NCBI RefSeq assembly: GCF_002836975.1
Contig: NZ_NIJK01000025.1
Span: 17,673 to 81,672 of the forward strand
Source: Shewanella indica
Lineage (GTDB): Bacteria; Pseudomonadota; Gammaproteobacteria; Enterobacterales; Shewanellaceae
Reading direction: 5' to 3'
Length of the DNA stretch: 64,000 nucleotides
Shown: positions 55,508-64,000 of the stretch, in pieces
Numbering within the stretch: position 1 is the stretch's first letter
Layout of the letters: each line of letters opens with the position of its first letter
Program-made: the position numbers and the translations under genes
Notes under the pieces: generated by a model
What the model saw: only the letters and a program-made list of their open reading frames with translations
Databases searched by the model: none
Told to the model about the DNA's origin: nothing

Positions 55508-57565
55508 ATGTTCAACAAGATTCTGATTGCCAACCGCGGCGAAATTGCCTGTCGCATCATACGTACCGCCAGGTCATTGGGAGTGCGCACTGTCGCACTG
55601 TTCTCGGATGCCGATCGCCATGCCGCCCACGTGGCTATGGCCGATGAAGCCTTTTATCTGGGGGGCTCGGCGCCGGCCGACTCCTACCTCAGGGGCGATG
55701 CCATCATCGATATCGCCAAGGCCTGTGGCGCCGAGGCGATCCACCCGGGTTATGGTTTTCTGTCGGAAAACGCCGGTTTTGCCGCCGCCTGTGAACGGGC
55801 CAATATCGCCTTTATCGGTCCCAAGGCCGATTCCATAGAAGCCATGGGCAGCAAGAGCGCCGCCAAACTCATCATGGGCCGCGCCGGAGTACCACTGGTG
55901 CCCGGCTATCACGGTGATGACCAGAGCGATGAAGTGCTGCTCAGTGAAGCCGAAAAAATCGGTTTCCCGCTGCTGATCAAGGCCGCCTTCGGTGGCGGCG
56001 GTAAGGGAATGCGGATTGTCCGCAGCCTGACGGAAGTCAAGTCGGCCATCGACTCGGCCCGCCGTGAAGCCGCCTCCAGTTTTGGCAATGACAAGCTGTT
56101 GATGGAGCGTTACCTGGAGCAGCCGCGCCATGTGGAGGTGCAGGTATTTGCCGACACCCAGGGCAATGCCATTTATCTGTCAGACAGGGACTGCTCGATT
56201 CAGCGCCGCCACCAGAAAGTGGTGGAAGAAGCGCCGGCCCCCGGCCTCAGCGACGCCCTGCGCCGCCGCATGGGTGAAGCCGCCGTGGCTGCCGCCCGCG
56301 CCATCGACTATGTGGGTGCAGGCACGGTCGAGTTTCTGCTGGACACCCATGCCACAGAAGAAGACGGCAGCTTCTTCTTTATGGAGATGAATACCCGTTT
56401 GCAGGTAGAGCATCCGGTTACCGAACTGGTGACAGGGACAGATCTGGTGCACTGGCAACTGCTGGTCGCTGCCGGAGAGCCTCTGCCCCTGACTCAGGAG
56501 CAAGTTGCCATTAATGGCCATGCCTTTGAAGTGCGAATTTATGCCGAAGATCCGGATAACGACTTCCTGCCCGCCAGCGGCAAGCTCAACTTCCTGCGCG
56601 AGCCCAAGCCATCGAGCCATGTGCGTATCGACTCGGGGGTCCGTGAAGGCGATGAAATCTCCAACTTCTACGACCCCATGATAGCCAAGCTGATCGTCTG
56701 GGATGAATCACGCCCAAGAGCGCTGCAGCGCCTGCAAAGGGCTTTGGATGACTTCCAGCTCACCGGCCTGAAACACAATATCGGTTTCCTGGGTAAAATC
56801 GCCGCTCACCCGGCCTTTGCCAGCGCCGACTTCAGCACAGATTTTATTGAGCGCTATCAAGCACAGCTGCTGCCTCAAGCGAAAGACAGCACTTTGCCCT
56901 TGCCGCTGCTGGCCAAAGCCGCACTGTATGAAATGCTGTGGCGCAAACGCGACTCCCGGGCCAAACAGGCAAACAGTCAGGACCCATCCTCGCCTTGGGG
57001 CAGCGCCAGTGGCTTTAGACTCAACAGCGCCAAGCGCCACGATATTGCCCTGATGGACGATGAACACCATATTCATCACCTGCAGCTGACTGAGCTGGCC
57101 AAGGCCGATAGCTGGCAATTGACACTGGATGGCCAAACCCTGGTTATCGAAGGCGAGTTGAGCACAGATGAGGCCGGTGGTGACACGCTTCGCTGTGTGG
57201 TCGATGGACATATCAGCAGCCAACGAATCAGCCGCCAGGGCATGGACTTTACCCTGCTTGGCCGCTCCGGCGAGCTTAGCGCCTGCCATTTCCGCGCCAT
57301 TCAGAATGAGCTGGAAGAGGAGCAGGCCAACCATGCCGATCTGCTCAAGGCGCCGATGAACGGCACCATAGTCACCCACCTGGTGGCTGTAGGCGACAGC
57401 GTTAAGGCCGGCCAAGGGCTGATGGTGATGGAAGCGATGAAGATGGAATACACCATAGCCGCGCCTTTCGATGGCACTGTGAGTGAGTTTTTCTTCCAGC
57501 CCGGCGAACTGGTCAGCGATGGCGCCCAGTTGCTGGAGCTCAGCGAACAACTCAAGGAGGCTTAA
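55508..57565 (+). CDS. liuD: Methylcrotonyl-CoA carboxylase, biotin-containing (alpha) subunit
   Basis: A 685-residue protein with a biotin carboxylase ATP-grasp domain (residues 1-445; [10 protein letters not shown] at the start, [28 protein letters not shown]) and a C-terminal biotinyl domain whose Lys645 lies in [11 protein letters not shown]. It carboxylates its own biotin with ATP and bicarbonate and pairs with LiuB. ATG 55508 follows AAGGATGTAAG. Length and order match Shewanella liu operons. Confidence 0.95.
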   Translation: MFNKILIANRGEIACRIIRTARSLGVRTVALFSDADRHAAHVAMADEAFYLGGSAPADSYLRGDAIIDIAKACGAEAIHPGYGFLSENAGFAAACERANIAFIGPKADSIEAMGSKSAAKLIMGRAGVPLVPGYHGDDQSDEVLLSEAEKIGFPLLIKAAFGGGGKGMRIVRSLTEVKSAIDSARREAASSFGNDKLLMERYLEQPRHVEVQVFADTQGNAIYLSDRDCSIQRRHQKVVEEAPAPGLSDALRRRMGEAAVAAARAIDYVGAGTVEFLLDTHATEEDGSFFFMEMNTRLQVEHPVTELVTGTDLVHWQLLVAAGEPLPLTQEQVAINGHAFEVRIYAEDPDNDFLPASGKLNFLREPKPSSHVRIDSGVREGDEISNFYDPMIAKLIVWDESRPRALQRLQRALDDFQLTGLKHNIGFLGKIAAHPAFASADFSTDFIERYQAQLLPQAKDSTLPLPLLAKAALYEMLWRKRDSRAKQANSQDPSSPWGSASGFRLNSAKRHDIALMDDEHHIHHLQLTELAKADSWQLTLDGQTLVIEGELSTDEAGGDTLRCVVDGHISSQRISRQGMDFTLLGRSGELSACHFRAIQNELEEEQANHADLLKAPMNGTIVTHLVAVGDSVKAGQGLMVMEAMKMEYTIAAPFDGTVSEFFFQPGELVSDGAQLLELSEQLKEA

Positions 57566-57567
57566 AA

Positions 57568-58458
57568 ATGCTGCCTCCCAAGGTAAGCCTGTTTGAAGTG
57601 GGCCCAAGAGACGGCCTGCAAAATGAAACCTCGGTCAGCACTCAAGCCAAGATAGCCCTGATTGAAGCGCTGGCCGATGCCGGGGTGAAGCGCATCGAAG
57701 CCGCCAGCTTTGTGTCGCCCAAGTGGGTGCCGCAAATGGCAGACTCGGGCGAGGTACTGCGTGGCATTTCACGCCGCGCCGGCGTCTGCTACAGCGCCCT
57801 GACTCCCAATCTCAAGGGCCTGGAGTTGGCGCTGGCTGCCGGCGCCGATGAAGTGGCGGTATTTGCCGCCGCCTCCGAAGGCTTCAGCCAGAAGAACATC
57901 AACTGCTCCATCGAAGAGTCCATCGCCCGCTTCGAGCCCCTGCTGAGCCGGGCCAAGGAGCAAGGCATTCGGGTTCGCGGCTATGTTTCCTGCGTATTGG
58001 GTTGCCCCTATGATGGTGAAATCGCCCCGGCAGAAGTGGCTCGGGTCGCCGACATTCTGCATCAATTGGGCTGCTATGAAATATCCCTCGGCGACACCAT
58101 AGGCGTAGGTACACCGCTCAAGGCCCGCAAAATGCTGGAAACCGTGGCCGAGCGCGTACCGGTAGAGCGCTTGGCGCTACACTTCCATGATACCTATGGT
58201 CAGGCGCTGGCCAACATTCTCGCCTGCCTGGAAACCGGCGTCAGTGTAATAGATACCTCGGTCGCCGGACTCGGTGGCTGCCCCTATGCCAAAGGCGCAT
58301 CCGGTAATCTGGCCAGTGAAGATCTTGTCTACATGCTGCATGGTATGGGTATAGACACAGGCATAGATCTCAACAAACTGGCCCGGGCCGGACGGCAGAT
58401 AAGCCAGCAGCTTGGCCGGCAAACCGGTTCAAAAGTAGCCAGAGCCCTGGGAGCTTAA
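57568..58458 (+). CDS. liuE: Hydroxymethylglutaryl-CoA lyase
   Basis: A 296-residue TIM-barrel lyase that cleaves HMG-CoA to acetyl-CoA and acetoacetate, the final step that LiuA-D lead to. [10 protein letters not shown] with the metal-binding Asp at the start, the [13 protein letters not shown] block, [13 protein letters not shown] and the signature [12 protein letters not shown] with the active Cys are intact. It begins two bases after the liuD stop, with AAGGAGG upstream. Confidence 0.95.
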   Translation: MLPPKVSLFEVGPRDGLQNETSVSTQAKIALIEALADAGVKRIEAASFVSPKWVPQMADSGEVLRGISRRAGVCYSALTPNLKGLELALAAGADEVAVFAAASEGFSQKNINCSIEESIARFEPLLSRAKEQGIRVRGYVSCVLGCPYDGEIAPAEVARVADILHQLGCYEISLGDTIGVGTPLKARKMLETVAERVPVERLALHFHDTYGQALANILACLETGVSVIDTSVAGLGGCPYAKGASGNLASEDLVYMLHGMGIDTGIDLNKLARAGRQISQQLGRQTGSKVARALGA

Positions 58459-58522
58459 GGCCTCCAGGTGGCACAACAGATAAGCAGTAAAACGACAGAT
58501 AATAAACAGCAAGGACATCACT

Positions 58523-59224
58523 ATGGCAGGACTCAATAAAGTCGTCGGCAGCTACGACGAAGCGCTCGCAGGTCTCACCAATGATATGACAGTCATGGTG
58601 GGTGGTTTTGGCCTTTGTGGCATTCCCGAAGGCCTTATCAATCAAATGGTCAAGCTGGGCGTCAGCGGCCTGACCGCCATCTCCAACAACGCCGGGGTGG
58701 ACGACTTCGGGCTGGGGCTGCTGCTGCAACATAAGCAGATAAGCACAATGATCGCCTCCTATGTGGGTGAAAACGCCACCTTTGAGCGGCAGATGCTCAG
58801 CGGCGAGCTCAATGTAATCCTCACTCCGCAAGGCACTCTGGCGGAGAAGATCCGTGCCGGCGGCGCCGGGATCCCCGCCTTCTTTACCGCCACCGGCTAC
58901 GGCACCCCGGTGGCCGAGGGCAAAGAGACCCGCGAAATCAATGGCCGCCACTATGTGCTGGAAGACGCTCTGACCGCCGACTTCGCGCTGATCCGCGCCT
59001 GGAAGGCCGATACCATGGGTAACCTGGTATTTCGCAAGACAGCCGCCAACTTCAACCCCATGATGGCCACCGCCGGCAAGATCACTGTGGTGGAAGTGGA
59101 AGAGATAGTCGAGCCGGGTGAGCTGGACCCGGATCATATCCACACCCCGGGCATCTATGTGGATCGCGTCATCAAGGGTGTGTTCGAGAAGCGTATCGAA
59201 CAGCGCACAGTCAAACAGGCATAA
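58523..59224 (+). CDS. atoD: 3-oxoacid CoA-transferase subunit A
   Basis: A 233-residue alpha subunit of a succinyl-CoA/acetyl-CoA:acetoacetate CoA-transferase. The signature [14 protein letters not shown] stands near residue 29, and [10 protein letters not shown] is near the end. With AtoA it activates the acetoacetate made by LiuE. The gap before it is 64 bases, the largest inside the operon, but no terminator is visible there. Confidence 0.93.
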   Translation: MAGLNKVVGSYDEALAGLTNDMTVMVGGFGLCGIPEGLINQMVKLGVSGLTAISNNAGVDDFGLGLLLQHKQISTMIASYVGENATFERQMLSGELNVILTPQGTLAEKIRAGGAGIPAFFTATGYGTPVAEGKETREINGRHYVLEDALTADFALIRAWKADTMGNLVFRKTAANFNPMMATAGKITVVEVEEIVEPGELDPDHIHTPGIYVDRVIKGVFEKRIEQRTVKQA

Positions 59225-59239
59225 GGGCAGGAGAGCAAA

Positions 59240-59896
59240 ATGGCACTTTCAAGAGAACAACTGGCCCAACGCGTCGCCAAGGAACTCAAAGACGGTTACT
59301 ACGTCAACCTGGGGATAGGTATCCCCACTCTGGTGGCCAACTATATCCCCGAGGGCATGCAGGTGATGCTGCAATCGGAAAACGGCCTCTTGGGCATGGG
59401 TGAATTCCCCACCGAAGACACTATAGATCCGGATCTGATCAACGCCGGCAAGCAAACCGTTACCGCCGTCAAAGGCGCGTCTTTCTTCTCCAGCGCCGAG
59501 AGCTTCGCCATGATCCGTGGCGGGCATGTGGATCTCACGGTACTGGGCGCGTTCGAGGTGGATGTCGAAGGCTCTATCGCCTCCTGGATGATCCCCGGCA
59601 AGCTGGTTAAAGGCATGGGCGGCGCCATGGACTTGGTGGCCGGCGCCGACAATATCATAGTCACCATGATGCACGCCGACAAACACGGCAACTCCAAACT
59701 GCTGAGTAAATGCGAGTTGCCGCTCACGGGTTATGGCTGCATCAAGCGGGTACTGACAGACCTGGCCTTTATCGAAATCAAGGACGGCGCCTTCCACCTG
59801 CTGGAGCGGGCGCCAGGTGTGAGTGTCGAGGAGATAGTTGCCAAAACCGCCGGCAAGCTTATTGTCCCCGAACATGTGCCAGAGATGGCCTTGTAA
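59240..59896 (+). CDS. atoA: 3-oxoacid CoA-transferase subunit B
   Basis: A 218-residue beta subunit. The catalytic Glu is in QSENGLLGMG (about residues 50-59); GIGIPTLVANYIP and KGMGGAMDLVAGADNIIV are further family motifs. It lies 15 bases after atoD, and the operon ends at the terminator beyond it. Confidence 0.94.
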   Translation: MALSREQLAQRVAKELKDGYYVNLGIGIPTLVANYIPEGMQVMLQSENGLLGMGEFPTEDTIDPDLINAGKQTVTAVKGASFFSSAESFAMIRGGHVDLTVLGAFEVDVEGSIASWMIPGKLVKGMGGAMDLVAGADNIIVTMMHADKHGNSKLLSKCELPLTGYGCIKRVLTDLAFIEIKDGAFHLLERAPGVSVEEIVAKTAGKLIVPEHVPEMAL

Positions 59897-59970
59897 GAAA
59901 TTAAGTCTCTGAGGCCTATTATCACTCACAATAGGCCGACCTTGACCGGGCCGATTTTCAGCGGACCATA

Positions 59971-60000
59971 GTTTTTGAGTCGCCATCGCGACTCAAAAAC
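59971..60000. terminator. Bidirectional terminator between the liu operon and recN
   Basis: GTTTTTGAGTCGC and GCGACTCAAAAAC arms around a CATC loop form a perfect stem with runs on both sides. A second hairpin GGCCTATT-N9-AATAGGCC lies upstream at 59922-59938. Confidence 0.9.
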
Positions 60001-60055
60001 CCCCGGATAATATTGGGTGTGACGGTTTTATCTCAAAACTTGCAAAACGCCACTT

Positions 60056-61717
60056 TTAGCTGCTGAGCAACTCACGGGCATTGGCCAGGGTATTGCTGGT
60101 GATGGTATCGCCACCAAGCAACCGGGCCAACTCCTGCACCCGCTGCTCTTTATCCAGCGCCACCATAGAGGTTTCGGTACCGCTGCCCTTGGCATGTTTA
60201 GCAACAAACATATGCTGATGGCCGTTACCTGCCACCTGCGGCAAGTGAGTCACACACAATACCTGGGTCGACTCTCCCAGGGTACGCAACATGCGGCCCA
60301 CCACGGCAGCCGTCGGTCCGGAAATCCCCACATCCACCTCATCAAAAATCAGTGTCGGAGTCGCTACCTTACGGGCGGTTATCACCTGAATACCCAGGCC
60401 GATACGGGAAAGCTCGCCCCCCGAGGCCACCTTGGCCAGACTCTGCAGTGGCTGCCCCGGATTAGTGGTCACCAGAAACTCCACCCTGTCACTGCCGTTG
60501 ACCGACATCTGCCCAGGATTAAACTCCACCGCTATGCTGAACTTGCCCTTGGGCATATTGAGCTCATGGATGGAAGCTGTGACCAACTTGTCCAGCTCTT
60601 TGGCATAGCGGCTACGGCTCTGACTGAGTTTCTGCGCCTGGGTCAGATAATTCTGTTTGCTGGCTTCCAATTGCTGCTCTATCTCTTCAAGCTTCTGCTC
60701 ATCCGAGTCGAGACTCCCCAGCTCGGCCAGCAATTGCTGATGGTGTTGATACAGCTCTGAGGGCATCACCTGATGCTTGCGCGCCAGTTGCATCGCCTTG
60801 GAAAGTCGCGCCTCCAGCATGGCAAAGTGTTCAGGGTCCAACTCGAGCTTGTCCAGATAGCGCTGCAGTTCGCTGCTGCTTTCCTGCACCTGGATCAGGG
60901 CATCGTTGAGCATGCCGCCGACATTGGCCAGCTCAGCATCGACACTCTCAAGATCGGCACTGATATGCACGGCCCGGTTCAACAATGACTCTATGTTGGC
61001 TTCTTCGCCCTCACTGAGCAGCATCAAGGCCAACTGACAGGACTCGATCAGCGCCGTACTGTTGGCCAGACGCTTGTGCTCCTGCTCTATCTCGGCAAAT
61101 TCATGCTCCCCGAGAGCAAAGTCATTGAGTTCTTCCACCTGATAGCTGAGTAACTGCTTGCGGGCAATTCTCTCCTGCTGCGACAGCACCAATTGCCGCA
61201 GTTCCTGCTCGATTTGGCGATAACGCTGATAGGCACTGCTGACCCCATCGAGCAACAGCTTATGATTGGCATAGCTGTCCAGCAGGTAAAGTTGCTGCTC
61301 TGTCTTGAGCATGGCGTGATGAGCATGCTGGCCGTGGATCCCCACCAGCAAGGGTCCCAACGCCTTGAGCTGAGTCAGCGGCACAGGGTTACCATTGATA
61401 TAGGCGCGGGAGCGGCCATCGCTGCCAATGGTGCGCCGTAGAATACATTCATCTTCGAGTTCGAGATCATTATCTTCCAGCCAACGCTTGGCCAGAGGGA
61501 CATCCGCCAGAGAGAAACGGGCACTGACTTCCGTCTTGCTGGCGCCGGGGCGCACACTGGCGGCATCGGCCCGGTTACCGAGACAAAGCCCCAGGGCATC
61601 GATGGCAATGGATTTACCCGCCCCGGTCTCGCCGGTAATACTGGTCATTCCCGGACGGAAGTCCAGCTCCAGAAAACGCACTATGGCAAAGTTATTGATG
61701 CTGAGTTGGCAAAGCAT
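60056..61717 (-). CDS. recN: DNA repair protein RecN
   Basis: A 553-residue SMC-like ATPase of double-strand break repair, the same length as E. coli RecN. The Walker A motif GETGAGKS begins at residue 34, a long helical coil fills about 160-380, and the C-terminal ABC part has LASGGELSRI and LIFDEVDVGISG. ATG 61717 has GGGA seven bases upstream. SOS control is supported by two LexA boxes just upstream. Confidence 0.97.
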   Translation of the reverse strand: MLCQLSINNFAIVRFLELDFRPGMTSITGETGAGKSIAIDALGLCLGNRADAASVRPGASKTEVSARFSLADVPLAKRWLEDNDLELEDECILRRTIGSDGRSRAYINGNPVPLTQLKALGPLLVGIHGQHAHHAMLKTEQQLYLLDSYANHKLLLDGVSSAYQRYRQIEQELRQLVLSQQERIARKQLLSYQVEELNDFALGEHEFAEIEQEHKRLANSTALIESCQLALMLLSEGEEANIESLLNRAVHISADLESVDAELANVGGMLNDALIQVQESSSELQRYLDKLELDPEHFAMLEARLSKAMQLARKHQVMPSELYQHHQQLLAELGSLDSDEQKLEEIEQQLEASKQNYLTQAQKLSQSRSRYAKELDKLVTASIHELNMPKGKFSIAVEFNPGQMSVNGSDRVEFLVTTNPGQPLQSLAKVASGGELSRIGLGIQVITARKVATPTLIFDEVDVGISGPTAAVVGRMLRTLGESTQVLCVTHLPQVAGNGHQHMFVAKHAKGSGTETSMVALDKEQRVQELARLLGGDTITSNTLANARELLSS

Positions 61718-61734
61718 AATGAATTCCCAAAACA

Positions 61735-61772
61735 CTGTATTGATAAACAGTATATACTGATTTTTTATACAG
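61735..61772 (-). promoter_or_regulatory. Two LexA (SOS) boxes upstream of recN
   Basis: The first, CTGTATTGATAAACAG at 61735-61750, is a perfect CTGT-N8-ACAG site. The second, CTGATTTTTTATACAG at 61757-61772, differs at one base. They are six bases apart and start 18 bases before the recN ATG, like the multiple boxes of E. coli recN. Confidence 0.93.
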
Positions 61773-61813
61773 TAAATATCTGTCGATTAATTATTCCCTG
61801 TGTTCTACCCAGC

Positions 61814-62767
61814 CTAAACAGCCCATGCCGCTATCAAAGGCAAACTGATAAAGGTGATTAGCGTGCCCAGTAATATACCCTGGGCACTGACCCCAGCCTT
61901 GGTGTCATAACGCTGCGCCAGTAAGTATACACTCGCTGCAGTAGGCAGGGCCGCAAGAATAACCCCCATCTGCAGATTGGTGCCGCTGATCCCCATGGCT
62001 TTCAATAATAGATAAGCCAGCAGAGGTTGCAGTAGTAGCTTGCAAGCGTTGATACCAAAAAGCTCGGCCAACTGCCAAGGCCCAGGTAAGCGGGTGGCGC
62101 CGCGAACCCGGGTCGCCTTGGCCAACACCATACCTATGGCAAACAGGGCGCAGGGACTGGAGGTAGCGCCTATCTGGCTTATCATCATCGCTATCCCATC
62201 CGGCAGAGCCATACCGGAAGCCGAGACAGCAACGCCCAGGGCGCTGCCGATAACAATCGGGTTTTTCGCCAGCGCTTCAACAATAATCAGCAAGGGATGC
62301 GCCTTGTTTTCTGTATCTCTGGCAAGCTCCAGCGACACCAGTGCGATGGCAAACATCACCACAGACAACAGGCTGGCAATGGCCGCCGCAGCCAGCGCCA
62401 ACTGGTTTCCCGGGTAGACTATCATCATCATGGGAATGCCGATAAAGGCGGTATTGCCAAAGGTGGCATTCAAGGCGCGAATTGCCCCAACCCCCTGACC
62501 GGCCCTGAAACAACCGGAAATCAGCAGTACCAGCAGATAGGTCAGCATCATTGCCACACTGAAACCGACGATGAAATGCCACTGGAAGATCTCCTCGAAA
62601 GAAGTTCTTGCCAGCACTATCATCATAATGGCCGGAAAAGCTATGTAATAAACATATTGGTTGAGGGCGGCGTCCGTACCATCCGGCAGGATTTTGCTTT
62701 TCTGTACCAGTGAACCTGCGAGCATAATGCCAAACACAGAGATCAGCGGAGTAATGATTCCAGTCAT
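61814..62767 (-). CDS. AEC family transporter
   Basis: A 317-residue auxin-efflux-carrier-type membrane protein with about ten helices. The start TGIITPLISVFGIMLAGSL and the conserved NATFGNTAFIGIPMM pore region are typical. Such carriers export organic acids or similar; the substrate is open. ATG 62767 has GGAAG upstream; longer in-frame starts to 62902 add a soluble, unlikely extension. It is divergent from a LysR regulator that may control it. Confidence 0.88.
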   Translation of the reverse strand: MTGIITPLISVFGIMLAGSLVQKSKILPDGTDAALNQYVYYIAFPAIMMIVLARTSFEEIFQWHFIVGFSVAMMLTYLLVLLISGCFRAGQGVGAIRALNATFGNTAFIGIPMMMIVYPGNQLALAAAAIASLLSVVMFAIALVSLELARDTENKAHPLLIIVEALAKNPIVIGSALGVAVSASGMALPDGIAMMISQIGATSSPCALFAIGMVLAKATRVRGATRLPGPWQLAELFGINACKLLLQPLLAYLLLKAMGISGTNLQMGVILAALPTAASVYLLAQRYDTKAGVSAQGILLGTLITFISLPLIAAWAV

Positions 62768-62990
62768 ACTTCTTCCATTTTGCTGACTTTGGCTGTCGTA
62801 CTCCCGCCGAGGATCTGCGAAAATGGCGGGGAATTCTGTATCTTGCCTGCCCTTATCAGTACAGCTAAGTAAGTTCGGCAGAGATTGCCGACAAGTTACC
62901 ACAGCCGTTATCTGCCAGCCATTGCGCTATGGTCGTAGACATCGGCAGACAAGCGTTTTAAACATATCCTTGGCACATTGAGGAACAGCA

Positions 62991-63893
62991 ATGAGTGACA
63001 ATCAGGCTCCCGAACTGCAACTGCTCTACTTGTTTGTACATCTGGTCAATGCCGGCAGTTTCTCCCAGGCCGCCAAAGTACTGAATATGCCGGTGGCCAC
63101 CGTCAGCCGCAAACTAGCCAAGCTGGAATCTGTGCTGGATAAACAACTACTGATGCGAACCACCCGCAAACTGAGGTTGACCGAAGAGGGACTGGAGTTG
63201 TTCCAACGCTATCAGCAACTGATAGCCCAGTTTGATGCCCTGGCCAGCGGCACCTGCGCCGACAAGCCCGAAGGCACCCTGAGAATTGCCGCTCCCATCT
63301 CGATTATCTCTATGATATTCATCGAGACACTGAACGAATTTTGCGAGTGCTACCCGGATATCAAGCTGCATATCGCTCAAAGTAACGAGGTGGTGGATCT
63401 CATCGATAAAGGCATAGATGTTGCCATAGTCGGCGGCACCCAGCCAGACTCCTCCTGGGTCTCCTGCTCTCTTGGAGTATTGGATTATCGCCTGGTGGCT
63501 TCCCCCGGGTATCTTCGAAAGGCGCCGGTATTTAACCATCCGCAACAGCTCAGTCAGCACAAGGTTATCAAGGTCTGGCCTCTGTTCAACTGGTCGCTGC
63601 GCCATCCCGATGGCGATGCCTTCTATTATGATGGCCCAGCCAACCTAACCCTGACGGATCTCCACGGTGCCATCCGCGCGACCTTAAATGACGGCGGCAT
63701 TCTTTACGGCCCAGAGCTATTTTGCAAACAGGAGTTGAAAGATGGCCGGCTACAGGTATTACTGCCGGAGTGGAAAGGAGAAAAACGGCGTATCTCCCTG
63801 CTCTATCATCAACGCAGCCAGCAACCTCTCAAGGTAAAACTCTTTATCGAGTTCATGCAGCAGCGCGCCCCTGCACTGTTTTCCATGGACTGA
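62991..63893 (+). CDS. LysR family transcriptional regulator
   Basis: A 300-residue LTTR. The N-terminal winged helix (about 9-67) reads FVHLVNAGSFSQAAKVLNMPVATVSRKLAKLE, and a substrate-binding domain fills the rest, with the typical DVAIVGG and RLVASPGYL segments. It is closest to the subgroup of LysR repressors/activators of the TrpI/DsdC-like CrgA type. The divergent AEC gene is the likely target. Its terminator appears to be interrupted by an insertion element. Confidence 0.92.
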   Translation: MSDNQAPELQLLYLFVHLVNAGSFSQAAKVLNMPVATVSRKLAKLESVLDKQLLMRTTRKLRLTEEGLELFQRYQQLIAQFDALASGTCADKPEGTLRIAAPISIISMIFIETLNEFCECYPDIKLHIAQSNEVVDLIDKGIDVAIVGGTQPDSSWVSCSLGVLDYRLVASPGYLRKAPVFNHPQQLSQHKVIKVWPLFNWSLRHPDGDAFYYDGPANLTLTDLHGAIRATLNDGGILYGPELFCKQELKDGRLQVLLPEWKGEKRRISLLYHQRSQQPLKVKLFIEFMQQRAPALFSMD

Positions 63894-63922
63894 TACCCAG
63901 ACGCAAAAAAGCCCGCATCGCG

Positions 63923-64000
63923 TAATGCCGATCAGTTAAGACAGATCGCTTGACGATCTCACTGAAAGGATCAAAATCCGATGACCTCATGTCATCGGAT
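63923..64000. mobile_element. Left end of an IS4-family insertion sequence, cut by the window edge
   Basis: From 63923 the sequence reads TAATGCCGATCAGTTAAG, which equals the 18-base terminal inverted repeat of E. coli IS4 as I remember it, and then continues in IS4-like subterminal sequence. No transposase is in view. Just before it, at 63904-63922, AAAAAAGCCCGCATCGCG looks like the first arm and loop of a terminator whose second arm is missing. Confidence 0.78.

Overview
The window reads as a chromosomal segment of a gammaproteobacterium, most likely a higher-GC Shewanella. The pointers are the liuR-liuABCDE-atoD-atoA order, a PepSY/DUF3649/DUF3325 iron operon, large secreted S8 proteases, one with a GlyGly-CTERM tail, a tricorn-like S41 peptidase and a MenA naphthoquinone gene. 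This is inference from gene content; no rRNA or other species marker is present. I saw no tRNA, rRNA or CRISPR array.

Layout. 0-6.4 kb: the tail of an unidentified gene, a dTDP-4-dehydrorhamnose reductase swollen by three in-frame minisatellites, a PHP phosphatase, a DEAD-box helicase and a Lon-like protease. 6.5-14.4 kb: a 1648-residue secreted subtilase, a twice-frameshifted solute-binding protein gene, and a divergent pair of an old-yellow-enzyme gene and a TetR regulator with three operator copies between them. 14.4-22.5 kb: a chemoreceptor, yeeN, hpf, a Fur-type iron operon, a second subtilase and an OsmC protein. 22.5-31.4 kb: tricorn protease, ydhR beside an HxlR regulator and a DUF2809 membrane protein, a cupin, and a probable envelope signalling operon (VWA lipoprotein, ECF sigma factor, putative anti-sigma factor).

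31.7-43 kb: SulP transporter, a secreted esterase-like protein with an SPFH protein, a sorbosone/glucose dehydrogenase-like beta-propeller, purEK behind a strongly folded leader, a GAF-GGDEF protein and a 769-residue MORN-like repeat protein. 43-49 kb: ybaY-tesB, an SDR lacking its catalytic tyrosine, menA, gnd, and sugE under a guanidine-II riboswitch. 49-60 kb: a PrpE-type acyl-CoA synthetase divergent from liuR and the leucine/isovalerate degradation operon, which carries isovaleryl-CoA through to acetoacetate and acetoacetyl-CoA. 60-64 kb: recN with two LexA boxes, an AEC transporter, a LysR regulator and the left end of an IS4-family element that appears to have split the regulator's terminator.

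Most of the window is ordinary core genome. The items most worth following are the purE leader RNA (37592-37722), the repeat-expanded rfbD, the three-operator TetR switch, the VWA/sigma/anti-sigma operon and the MORN-repeat protein.
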